Source: an uncultured Clostridia bacterium
Lineage (GTDB): Bacteria > Bacillota > Clostridia > Christensenellales > Aristaeellaceae
Assembly: GCA_934621485.1 (NCBI GenBank)
Contig: CAKTUS010000033.1
Location: forward strand, 1-26,872
Direction: 5' to 3'
DNA: 26,872 bases
Positions 1-7,083 of this stretch are shown here, piece by piece; position 1 is the first letter of the stretch; every line of letters begins with the position of its first letter. The translations under genes were made by a program, and so were the position numbers. Under the pieces are notes generated by a model. The model saw nothing but the letters and a program-made list of their open reading frames with translations. It was not told the DNA's origin and ran no database searches.

Positions 1-19
1 CGCGGTGGAAAAACGGCGC

Positions 20-634
20 TTACTCCTGGGAACGCATGGTGGCAAAGGCAATCACCAGGTTTGCCGCCATATCGGCGGTCAGGCCGTCGGTGCGCAGCAT
101 CAGGTCATAGTTATTGCGCATGCCCCAGTTGCCGTTGGCAAAAAAGTTGTAATAGTTTTTACGCTGTTTGTCCGTTTTCTTTATCAGGTCGCGTGCATGG
201 CCTTCATCCACATGTTCCACCCGCATGATGCGTTCCACCCTTTTTTCTTCGGAGGCGTACAGGAACACGTGAACCACATTGTGCCAGTCGCGCAGCACGT
301 AATCGGCGCAGCGGCCCACAATCACGCAGGGGCCGGCGGAAGCCAGACTGCTGATGGCCTCAAACTGCGCCAAAAACACCCTCTGATTCAGCGGCATTTG
401 CAGCCCCATGGCGGAGGAAGCGCCGGGATGCATGCCGCCCATGCCCAGCAGGCCGCTCATACTGGCCTTTTCATCATGCTGCTCGAAAATTTCCCGGCAT
501 AAGCCGCTTTCTTCCGCCGCATGGGTCAAAATTTCCTTGTCGTAAAAGGGAATATCCAGCTTTTCGGCAACAAGCTTGCCAATTTCGCGGCCGCCGCTTC
601 CGTATTCGCGCCCGATGGTAATAATGGTATTCAT
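20..634 (-). CDS. Cytidylate kinase-like family protein
   Basis: A 204-residue protein of the cytidylate-kinase-like P-loop family. The N-terminus carries a nucleotide-binding loop of the form GREYGSGG (residues 7-14), followed by an AEKLDIPFYDKEIL segment typical of the family, and the mid-region VIVGRCADYVL resembles the NMP-kinase core. The expected role is ATP-dependent phosphorylation of a nucleotide or small molecule in the cytoplasm; the substrate cannot be read from sequence. The start at 634 is chosen because GGAGGTG lies just upstream and the conserved loop follows almost at once; an upstream extension to 670 would add an unrelated basic peptide. It has its own promoter and looks like a single-gene unit unrelated to the sugar genes. 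The glycine/methionine-rich stretch around residues 57-75 is a family-variable insertion. Confidence 0.88.
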   Translation of the reverse strand: MNTIITIGREYGSGGREIGKLVAEKLDIPFYDKEILTHAAEESGLCREIFEQHDEKASMSGLLGMGGMHPGASSAMGLQMPLNQRVFLAQFEAISSLASAGPCVIVGRCADYVLRDWHNVVHVFLYASEEKRVERIMRVEHVDEGHARDLIKKTDKQRKNYYNFFANGNWGMRNNYDLMLRTDGLTADMAANLVIAFATMRSQE

Positions 635-672
635 GGAGCACCTCCATTGCTTTTTCCGTTTTTCGTACACCT

Positions 673-701
673 ATTATAACCTGCCTGGTTTCAAATTTCA
701 A
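673..701 (-). promoter_or_regulatory. Sigma-A type promoter of the cytidylate-kinase-like gene
   Basis: Read on the minus strand, TTGAAA (696-701) and TATAAT (673-678) are separated by exactly 17 bp, about 40 bp upstream of the start codon at 634. This is one mismatch from a perfect sigma-70/sigma-A promoter. Confidence 0.75.
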
Positions 702-1538
702 TCCCTGTGTTGACGCGCTTTTGAAAAGAACAGCCGAAAACCGACGCGCCGTACCGAACGTCATAAAAGGTGCATCGTGGGAGGTGGAGGGCCCTCAGTT
801 CCTTTGACGGGAATCGTATCGCATGGCAGGCCTGCAAATGCAAGCGTTCCCTTCGCTGTGCGCGGTGCCCGGGCGACAGGGCTTATTCGGCGGAGCCGAA
901 ACCATTCCGCCGCTTTGGAAAAGATCGCCGGGCGGCCAGCTTTCAGCCTGCCGCCCCCTCTATGAGAGCGCACGGCTGCGCAAAAAAGCGTTACGGAACA
1001 AGGCATAGGAACTCCGTCTCTCAAACTCCGGCAGGCGCCAGAGAGAAGCGGGCTTTGAGCAGCCGCCCTTCCTCCTGAACAGGCCCTTTTTTGAAACCTG
1101 AAAGCTCGCCGACCTGTGACCTTTGGAGACGGTTTTGGCCCCTTTTCTGCCTGGAGACGCTTGCTGCCTGCCGGACGGCGGTTGGCCGGGCGGCAAGGAG
1201 CGCGGTCTTGCCGTCCAAAGCTCAGCGCGTTGCAAAAAGGAAAGTGCAGGAAACCGTAGCCCTCGTCAGGGGAACGGACCGCTCGTTTCACGCTCCACCG
1301 GCGGGCCGGTAACCGTCTATGCTGGTTATGCTTGCTTTCAGGGAGGAAAAACAGGAACGCGCATCCGGCAAATGCGGCAGCCGCCAACCGCATCAGGATT
1401 GGCCAAACAAAAGACGCGCGGAAATCCCCAAGCTTTATCCCGCAGTGCTTTTCCCCGGCGTCTCATAAAGGAGACTGTCTGCCGCCTGTTTTACAGCCCC
1501 ATCAAAGAGCAGCGATTCTCGGTTTTAGGGCAAGCTGA
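702..1538. other. Long intergenic stretch with no convincing gene
   Basis: About 840 bases between the kinase promoter and the MATE terminator. Several frames stay open (one of 210 codons on the minus strand, 761-1393). Their translations are rich in Arg, Ala, Pro and Cys with no recognisable motif, they overlap each other on both strands, and none has a good ribosome binding site, so I read this as non-coding. It holds GC-rich repeat-like segments, including an imperfect hairpin at 1160-1197 and an 18-base segment at 1185-1202 that recurs with one mismatch at 26820-26837. No tRNA, riboswitch or known RNA was recognised. Confidence 0.55.
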
Positions 1539-1567
1539 AAGGCCGCGATGCAAACCGCCGCGGCCTT
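1539..1567 (-). terminator. Probable terminator after the MATE gene
   Basis: A perfect 9-bp stem (arms 1539-1547 and 1559-1567, 11-base loop) begins 10 bp beyond the MATE stop codon. On the minus strand the stem is followed only by TTTC, so the U-tract is short and termination may be weak. Confidence 0.55.
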
Positions 1568-1577
1568 GGAAGTGTTT

Positions 1578-2921
1578 TTAGCTTTTGGGAGAAGGCTGGC
1601 GGCTCTGGCAGAGCACATACACGCTCATGGCCAGTGCCTGCACCGCCCACACGACAGCCAGGGACCAGTGAATCCCATTGGCGCCAATGGCCCGGGGAAG
1701 CAGCAGGGCAATGGGCACCCGCACCAGGAACATGCCCAGCACGCCTATGAGCATGGGCGGCAAGGACCGCCCCTTACCGCGTACCACCCCGGAAAGAATA
1801 ACCCAAACGCCCATACAGCCATAGAAGGGAGCCAGAATCCGAATTTTGTCCATTCCGGCCTGCACCACCGCCGCATCCTGGGTGAACAGGCGCAGCATGG
1901 CCGGGCCGCAGGTGAGCAGCAGCAGTGAAACCGCCGCCGACATAGCCAGCGACAGAAGCAGCGACAGCTTTATTCCCTGCCTGACCCGCTCCGGCCGCCC
2001 CGCGCCCAGATTCTGCCCCACAAACACGGTGGTGGCGGAGGCAAAGGTCATCATGGGCATAGTGCAAAAGGAATCCACCTTGATAACCGCAATATTGGCC
2101 GCCATGATCACCGCGCCAAAGCTGTTCAGGATGCCCTGCACCAGCAGGTTGCCAATGGAATCCAGCGCGTTTTGCGCGCCGGCGGGAAAGCCCAGCCGAA
2201 GCAGCTCCCTGATTTCGCAGCGCGACCACCGCCACGCCTGCGGACGAAGCGGAAGGCTCAGCCCGGCCCGGCGCATCCACCACAGGCCGAGCAGCACCGA
2301 CAGCAGTTGGGCGATGACCGTGGCCAAAGCTACGCCGTCCGCCGCCATATGAAACGTCGCAACAAACAGCAAATCCAGCGCCACATTGGTCAGGCTGCAA
2401 ACCAGCAAAATCATCAGCGGCGTGCGCGTGTTGCCCAGGCCCTGCAAAACGCCGTTGATGATGTTAAACAGCAGCGAGGCAACCACGCCGCCCATGGTAA
2501 TGCGCATATAGTCGCAGGCCATGGCGTAAACCTCGTCCGGCGTGTTCAAAAGCCGCAGCAGCCAGGGCGAGGCGCAAATGCCCAGGACGCCCAGCGCCAG
2601 CCCGGAAAGCAGCCCCAGGCTCAGCCCCGTGCGCAGCAGCCGTTGCAGCCGTTCGGAATCACCGGCGCCTACGGCGTGAGCTACCAGGATGCCCACGCTT
2701 GTTGACAAGCCCATGAAAAAGCCCAGCAGCAGCTGTACCAGCGGCCCGCTGGTGCCCACGGCCGCCAGGGCAGCGCTGCCAATCAGGTTCCCCACCACAA
2801 TGGAATCGGCCATATTGTACAGCTGCTGGAGCACATTGCCCAGCAGCAACGGCACGGCGAAGCGCAGCAATGCTTTGAGGGGCTTTTCATGAACCATATC
2901 CGCCTGAAGGGACGGCTGCAT
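1578..2921 (-). CDS. MATE family multidrug/sodium antiporter
   Basis: A 447-residue polytopic membrane protein of the MATE family (NorM/DinF-like), normal length, with about 12 hydrophobic segments. Family hallmarks are the N-terminal segment with FAVPLLLGNVLQQLYNMADS (about residues 22-41), the IVVGNLIGSAALAAVG helix after it, and internally duplicated halves (FGAVIMAANIAV in the second). It probably exports a cationic or organic compound in exchange for Na+ or H+. The first ATG at 2921 lies 3 bases after the stop of the SIS gene with no clear ribosome binding site, which suggests coupled re-initiation. An alternative ATG at 2897 (MVHEKPLKALL) starts closer to where homologues usually begin but has a cramped AGGCGG. 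As the last gene of the unit it may export a toxic by-product, or merely be a passenger. Confidence 0.9.
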   Translation of the reverse strand: MQPSLQADMVHEKPLKALLRFAVPLLLGNVLQQLYNMADSIVVGNLIGSAALAAVGTSGPLVQLLLGFFMGLSTSVGILVAHAVGAGDSERLQRLLRTGLSLGLLSGLALGVLGICASPWLLRLLNTPDEVYAMACDYMRITMGGVVASLLFNIINGVLQGLGNTRTPLMILLVCSLTNVALDLLFVATFHMAADGVALATVIAQLLSVLLGLWWMRRAGLSLPLRPQAWRWSRCEIRELLRLGFPAGAQNALDSIGNLLVQGILNSFGAVIMAANIAVIKVDSFCTMPMMTFASATTVFVGQNLGAGRPERVRQGIKLSLLLSLAMSAAVSLLLLTCGPAMLRLFTQDAAVVQAGMDKIRILAPFYGCMGVWVILSGVVRGKGRSLPPMLIGVLGMFLVRVPIALLLPRAIGANGIHWSLAVVWAVQALAMSVYVLCQSRQPSPKS

Positions 2922-2924
2922 TAT

Positions 2925-4037
2925 TTATGGAAGGGTGGGGACGGCGGTGTTGTAGTGCTGCTTGCCGCCAATCTCGTTGTGAGTGTCAAAGTAGCTGTAC
3001 ATAACCCGGTTGTCATGGGGAGCAAACAGGTCGCGGCCCAGGGACACGGCCAGATGGTAGGACATGGTTTGCGTTACGGCGGCAAACACCAGCCAGTTCA
3101 AATCGGAAGAACAATCGAAGGAAAGATCGTGCTCATCCAGGGGGTGGGCGCCAATCAGATAGCCGTTGTGCTTTTCATTTTTCATGAAGGCCGCCAGGGA
3201 ACGGGCTTTTGGGCTGTCCTTGCCGCCGTCGTTGAGCACAATGACGCAGTGGCGCTGGGTATAGCCGTAATTCGCGCCGTGCAGGCCCTCCTCCAGCTCA
3301 TAGGCCAGGGTGATCAGCTGAGGCGTTTCCCACATTTTAACCGCCGATTCCATGGCGATACCGCACAGCGCGCCGGATCCGGTGAATACCAGGCAATCCG
3401 ACATGAGCATCTGGCGGCGCTCCTTTTCCAGCCAGGTCAGGGTTTGGTCGATGACCGGGCCGATTTGAGAAGCGGTTTTGCGCATGTCGTCAAAGAAAGC
3501 GTTTTTTCGTTCCGGGGTCAGCGAACCGTTTTTTTCGCCTACCCACAGGCCCATCAGCACCAGGCTCAGGGCCGCCGTGCTAAAGCCCAGGGTGTGCATG
3601 GGGTATTCCTCCGGGCCGCAGCCCTGGTTCCAGAAGGCGTCCACCTCCTGAGCGATGGGGGTGGTGGCCGCTTCGGACACGGTGGCCGTATCATACCCCA
3701 GGCGTTTGGCTTCGTACAGGGCGTTGCGGGTCAGCACGCTGGTACCGGTATGGGAGATGAACACATACAGGGCGTTGGGGTTGCGCACCGCCTGCTGATC
3801 GATAAACTCGTCGGGCAAAACCGGGGTTACGCGGATGCCTGCCAACCGCTGAGCGGGATAGCGGGCGGTGAGGGCCGCTGTGTTGGAGCTTCCGCAGCCG
3901 ATGAATACCATCTCGTTCCACTGGGCGGCGCGGCTGGCAAAAGCCTCCTCCATGGGGCGAGTGATTTCCAAAAGATGATTCAGCATCCATTCCATTCGCT
4001 GAGGAACCCGGCGAATACAATCCAGCATTGTAACCAT
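2925..4037 (-). CDS. Double-SIS-domain sugar-phosphate isomerase/deaminase (GlmS isomerase-half/FrlB-like)
   Basis: A 370-residue soluble protein with two SIS folds, the arrangement of the GlmS isomerase half, glucosamine-6-phosphate deaminases of the SIS type and fructosamine-6-phosphate deglycases (FrlB). SIS-1 (about 40-160) has the phosphate loop FIGCGSSNTA (45-54) and SHTGTS (95-100). SIS-2 (from about 215) has FTGSGALCGIA and the segment ELEEGLHG (247-254), which aligns with the EF.HGP catalytic-glutamate region of this family. There is no glutaminase domain, so it would use or release free ammonia or an amine rather than glutamine nitrogen. The ATG at 4037 is preceded by AAAGGA at good spacing; the open frame continues upstream to 4223 but only through unconvincing sequence. 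Next to a LacI regulator and BadF kinase, a deaminating step from an amino-sugar 6-phosphate to fructose-6-phosphate is plausible. Exact substrate unknown. Confidence 0.82.
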   Translation of the reverse strand: MVTMLDCIRRVPQRMEWMLNHLLEITRPMEEAFASRAAQWNEMVFIGCGSSNTAALTARYPAQRLAGIRVTPVLPDEFIDQQAVRNPNALYVFISHTGTSVLTRNALYEAKRLGYDTATVSEAATTPIAQEVDAFWNQGCGPEEYPMHTLGFSTAALSLVLMGLWVGEKNGSLTPERKNAFFDDMRKTASQIGPVIDQTLTWLEKERRQMLMSDCLVFTGSGALCGIAMESAVKMWETPQLITLAYELEEGLHGANYGYTQRHCVIVLNDGGKDSPKARSLAAFMKNEKHNGYLIGAHPLDEHDLSFDCSSDLNWLVFAAVTQTMSYHLAVSLGRDLFAPHDNRVMYSYFDTHNEIGGKQHYNTAVPTLP

Positions 4038-4337
4038 ATTGATTTTTCCTTTCTTGACAAATATGGAGTCTAAAATGGGCAGCGCAAAACAGGCCATACG
4101 GCCAGAGGCGTAAGGGATGATGCTTTTGAACAGACGAAACCTTACCGGCTCAGAGCGCTTAAAACGCAGCGGCGCAGACGCGGCGATGCCCCCTGGCGCT
4201 TGCCGGAGGGAGGGCTCAACCAAGGCGAGGCTTTGACACAGCGGCGCCTGAGACGGCCGCGGAACAAAATTCCTCCGCTTTCCATGAACCCGCGCGGCGA
4301 CGCTTGCGGGCGCTCACAACCCAAGCGTTTTTTGAGC
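4038..4337. other. Intergenic region between lacI-type gene and SIS gene
   Basis: Three hundred bases with no convincing gene. A weak minus-strand promoter candidate lies just ahead of the SIS gene: TTGCGC and ATATTT, 17 bp apart, within about 4060-4091. A 7-bp perfect inverted repeat (4300-4306 and 4322-4328) followed on the plus strand by a T-run sits just past the LacI stop; it has terminator form only in the plus direction. No copy of the LacI-type operator was found here, so the SIS-MATE pair may be read from upstream or from an unregulated promoter. Confidence 0.45.
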
Positions 4338-5411
4338 CTACCGGTTCCTTGTAATAACGGTGCCGTGATCCTGAAAATGCGTTTGCAGCACGATGCGCTC
4401 GGTTTCCTTACAGGGGTTCTCCACCCTGCGCAGGCACAGCTGAGCGGCCTGATAGCCCGCTTCCTCCATCGGCTGCTGCATGGAGGTAATGGGCCGCATA
4501 CCCAACCGTCCCGCCTTGCCCAGTTCGTTATCAAACCCAATGATGGACACGTCCTCGGGCACGCTCAGACCCGCTTCTTCCAACGCGCGCATGGCTCCAA
4601 AGCCCAAAAAGTCGGTGGGTACGAACAGCGCTTCCGGAACCAGCCCTTTTTTCAGCATACGCTTCATTTCCACATAGCCCTGCTCCACAAACACATCCTC
4701 CCAGCCCAGCGGCTGCCGCTGGTTTTCCGGCAGGAAGGAAAAGTCGGGAAAGGCAATCAGGTTGCGGTCTACCGGCAGGCTGTGGTATTGCAGGGCGTTG
4801 ATATACCCCTGCATACGGTCCATGGTGATTTTGAGGTTCATATTTCCCGCAATGTGCGCAATTTTCCGATGACCGTGCTGAATCAGGTGCTGGGTTGCCG
4901 TAAACGCCCCGCCCACATTGTCGATGACGATACGATCCGTTTGAGCAGCGCTCAGATCGTTTTCAATGAGTACAAAGGGAAAATGGGTCTTGGAAAGGTG
5001 GATGATTAAATCATCGTTGCACACCTGAGAGCCAAAGATGATAACGCCGTCCGCCCGGCCCTGGGTCAGATAGGTGAGCTGGCGCTTTTTGCGCTCCACA
5101 TCGCCAAAAGAGCTGGTGTAGAACAGCGTGTACCTGTCGCCGCCGGGAACCTGCTGTGCGCCCGTTTCCAGGCCGCGCAGCAGGGATACGGCCACGTCGT
5201 CCATCAATTCCAAAAGCACGCCGATACTGTAGGTTTTCTGGGTTACCAGCGACCGCGCCAGGGCGTTGGGGGTGTAATTCAGGGCCTGGATGGCTCCGTT
5301 GATTTTTTCGCGGGATTTTTCACTCACGCCGGGTTTGCCATTCAGATAACGGGATACCAATGCCTTGGAAACCCCCGCCCGTTCCGCCACGTCCTTGATG
5401 GTAGTACTCAC
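4338..5411 (-). CDS. LacI family transcriptional regulator
   Basis: A 357-residue LacI/GalR repressor of standard length. The helix-turn-helix occupies residues 4-26 (TIKDVAERAGVSKALVSRYL), followed by the hinge helix containing NALARSL and a periplasmic-binding-protein-like effector domain (SIGVLLE near 62, VIIFGS near 124, TDFLGFGAMRALEEAGLSVPEDVSIIGFDN near 265-294). The start codon is GTG at 5411, supported by GGAG 7 bases upstream and by the normal MSTTIKDVA beginning. It sits immediately downstream of the GH4 gene, and a 12-bp operator-like site lies between its promoter and start, consistent with autoregulation. Similar sites at 11530, 11708 and 18818 make it the likely controller of the neighbouring sugar operons. 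The inducer is unknown but is probably a product of the imported glycoside. Confidence 0.93.
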   Translation of the reverse strand: MSTTIKDVAERAGVSKALVSRYLNGKPGVSEKSREKINGAIQALNYTPNALARSLVTQKTYSIGVLLELMDDVAVSLLRGLETGAQQVPGGDRYTLFYTSSFGDVERKKRQLTYLTQGRADGVIIFGSQVCNDDLIIHLSKTHFPFVLIENDLSAAQTDRIVIDNVGGAFTATQHLIQHGHRKIAHIAGNMNLKITMDRMQGYINALQYHSLPVDRNLIAFPDFSFLPENQRQPLGWEDVFVEQGYVEMKRMLKKGLVPEALFVPTDFLGFGAMRALEEAGLSVPEDVSIIGFDNELGKAGRLGMRPITSMQQPMEEAGYQAAQLCLRRVENPCKETERIVLQTHFQDHGTVITRNR

Positions 5412-5429
5412 ACAATCGCTCCGTTCTGA

Positions 5430-5441
5430 TAAACCGTTTTA
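5430..5441. promoter_or_regulatory. LacI-type operator, lacI autoregulation
   Basis: TAAACCGTTTTA, a near-palindrome with a central CG, lies between the -10 box and the ribosome binding site of the LacI gene. It is the reference member of a four-copy set sharing T..ACCG.TTTA. A half-site (CGGTTT) also lies beside the -35 box. Confidence 0.65.
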
Positions 5442-5455
5442 CCGATGATTGGCTT

Positions 5456-5485
5456 ATCATAGCTCAAAACATGACGGTTTGTCAA
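5456..5485 (-). promoter_or_regulatory. Promoter of the LacI family gene
   Basis: On the minus strand, a perfect TTGACA (5480-5485) and TATGAT (5456-5461) are 18 bp apart, upstream of the GTG start at 5411. The operator-like site at 5430-5441 falls just downstream of the -10 box, in the position used for repression by roadblock. Confidence 0.75.
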
Positions 5486-5512
5486 TCGAGGAATGAAAGG
5501 ACGGTCGGACTC

Positions 5513-6787
5513 TTAGCGCGTTTCGGGGAAAAAGGCGGGCAGGAAGCGGCGATTGGCGTTCAAAAGCTCCTCCAGCATGGGCTTTGCCAGGTCGTAATCC
5601 ATCACCAGGGGATGGGCCAGCAAAGCGAACAGGGCTTTGTCCCGGTCTCCCTCCACGGCGGCCTCCACCGTTAGCGATTCATAGCTTTTCACCGCGGCCA
5701 CCAGGCCCCGAACGCTATCCGGGAAACAGCTGAAGGTGATGGGCGTTGCGCCGGTGGCGTTTACCATACAGGCGGTTTCAACAACCGCCTCGCGGGGCAG
5801 GAAGGGAATGGCGTCGCCGTTTGGCACGTTACACACGGCAAAGGTGTCGTCGTTGTAGGCAATGGCGCGAATTACGCCCAGCGCCATTTCGGCATAGTCG
5901 CCGCCGCCGCGCCGGCTCAGCAGCTCCGGCTTGGTGCATACAGCCGGGTCGGCGTATTGAGCGAACAGCTCCTTTTCAATTTCCAGCACGGTTTCGCCGC
6001 GGGTTTTGGGCTCCTGCTTCAGCGCTTCCACCTTATGGGTGCGGTTGTGGTAATAGGGCAGGTACAGGCTGGGCAGCAGCTTCATTTTTACTGTCAGCTC
6101 CGGGTTTACGCCGCAGGTTTGGGCAATGCCGCGCCACTGCTCGTCGGAAATGGGCTGCCCGTCTACGGTGATATTGTAGCTGAAGTTGAAATGATTCAGG
6201 CCGAAATACTCATAGCGCACCCGGTCGTGGGTGATGCCGTAGGTTTTATACAGCATGTTGCCCGGGTGACGACCGCCGCCGCACAGGGCAATGAAACGGG
6301 CTTTGGTATAGCGGGTAACCGCCTCGGCCACAATGCCGGTGGGGTTGGTATAGTTGATGATCCAGGCGTTTGGGTTCACCCGTTCTACGTCCCGGGCAAT
6401 GTCCAGCATCACGGGAATGGTGCGCAGGGCTTTGGCAAACCCGCCTGCGCCGGTGGTTTCCTGCCCCAGCAGGCCGTACTTGAGGGGGATTTTTTCATCA
6501 TTGACCCGGGCCTGGTTGCCGCCTACGCGAATTTGTGTGATCACAAAATCCACGCCGTCAATGGCTTTCAGCCGGTCCAGGGTGGAGGACACCTCTACTT
6601 CCAGGCCGATGTTTGCCAGAAAGCGGCGGGTGAAGCCTTCCATGATGCTTAGACGGCGAGGGTCCACATCCTGGAGACGCAGTTGCGCAACCTTCAGTTT
6701 GTCGCGCATTTGCCCCATCATGTCCAACAATTCCGGAGTGTAAGAGCTTCCTGCGCCGATAATGGCGATCCGGACGGGTCGTAGCAT
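5513..6787 (-). CDS. Glycoside hydrolase family 4 (NAD+/metal-dependent glycosidase)
   Basis: A 424-residue cytoplasmic GH4 enzyme, normal length. The N-terminal Rossmann motif is IAIIGAGSSYTPELL (residues 8-22), with INYTNPTGIV (144-153) as the family's second signature. Probable Mn2+ ligands are Cys169 (ALCGGG) and His199 (GLNHF), and SRRGGGDYAE near 291-300 supplies the likely catalytic tyrosine (Tyr298). GH4 enzymes cleave alpha- or beta-glycosides, often 6-phosphorylated, by a redox-elimination mechanism using NAD+. After the ligand Cys this protein has GGG rather than the N-x-P of 6-phospho-beta-glucosidases, so substrate prediction is unsafe. The ATG at 6787 is chosen because AAGGAG lies 9 bases upstream; ATGs at 6796 and 6808 are badly placed for it. 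A strong terminator sits only about 30 bp upstream, so expression depends on readthrough or an unseen promoter. Confidence 0.9.
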   Translation of the reverse strand: MLRPVRIAIIGAGSSYTPELLDMMGQMRDKLKVAQLRLQDVDPRRLSIMEGFTRRFLANIGLEVEVSSTLDRLKAIDGVDFVITQIRVGGNQARVNDEKIPLKYGLLGQETTGAGGFAKALRTIPVMLDIARDVERVNPNAWIINYTNPTGIVAEAVTRYTKARFIALCGGGRHPGNMLYKTYGITHDRVRYEYFGLNHFNFSYNITVDGQPISDEQWRGIAQTCGVNPELTVKMKLLPSLYLPYYHNRTHKVEALKQEPKTRGETVLEIEKELFAQYADPAVCTKPELLSRRGGGDYAEMALGVIRAIAYNDDTFAVCNVPNGDAIPFLPREAVVETACMVNATGATPITFSCFPDSVRGLVAAVKSYESLTVEAAVEGDRDKALFALLAHPLVMDYDLAKPMLEELLNANRRFLPAFFPETR

Positions 6788-6815
6788 CCTGAGCATCTCC
6801 TTTTGCATTGCTTTG

Positions 6816-6867
6816 AAAAACGGGGTTCTTCGCCAGACCGCGTCCCGCAGTCTGGCGAGGAACCCCG
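6816..6867 (-). terminator. Strong intrinsic terminator between the binding-protein gene and GH4
   Basis: Arms 6821-6838 and 6850-6867 pair over 18 positions with a single G-U wobble. On the minus strand the stem is followed directly by TTTTT (complement of 6816-6820). It should end the BadF-permease-binding-protein transcript just ahead of the GH4 gene. Confidence 0.85.
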
Positions 6868-6873
6868 GGTGAT

Positions 6874-7069
6874 ATCGAAGGGCCGCAGCCCTCCGATCAG
6901 GCCGTCAAAAAAAGTGGAGGCACTGCTTCCTGCCGGGGTTTTAGGGGCTCCGCCCCTAAGCCTGGCACCACCCTGTTTTTCCCGCGAACCAGCGCAGCGC
7001 TGTTCGCAGGCGCGCACTCCCCTATAGGGTTTTGGCGGCCTGTGGGGTGCGGCCGTCAGGCCGCGCCCC
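6874..7069. repeat. Cluster of GC-rich hairpins downstream of the binding-protein gene
   Basis: Five further inverted repeats are packed into about 200 bases: 6874-6897 (10-bp stem, one wobble), 6941-6959 (perfect 8-bp stem, TCC loop), 6984-7007 (11 pairs with one bulge), 7020-7029 (perfect 10-bp palindrome ccctataggg) and 7044-7069 (11-bp stem with one wobble, directly after the binding-protein stop). None has a good T-run. They could protect the upstream binding-protein mRNA from 3' decay, or be dispersed REP-like elements. The segment GCCGTC plus an A-run at 6901-6914 recurs at 26748-26760. Confidence 0.7.
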
Positions 7070-7083
7070 GTTTGGCTTTCGAC

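Noticed and set aside
761..1393. A 210-codon open frame on the minus strand as a hypothetical protein
   Set aside because: Composition is Arg/Ala/Pro/Cys-rich, overlapping open frames exist on both strands, there is no ribosome binding site and no motif; best explained by GC-rich non-coding DNA.
4038..4223. N-terminal extension of the SIS protein up to 4223
   Set aside because: The extension has no SIS-like sequence, and a well-placed AAAGGA supports the ATG at 4037.
4300..4333. Plus-strand terminator between the LacI and SIS genes
   Set aside because: The hairpin and T-run have the right form only for plus-strand transcription, but no plus-strand gene lies upstream; the stem is just 7 bp.
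5471..5674. Small plus-strand frame overlapping the GH4 gene end
   Set aside because: It is the reverse-strand shadow of a recognised gene with no ribosome binding site.
6901..7069. CRISPR array or tandem repeat
   Set aside because: The hairpins differ in sequence and spacing; there is no repeated unit with unique spacers and no cas gene.
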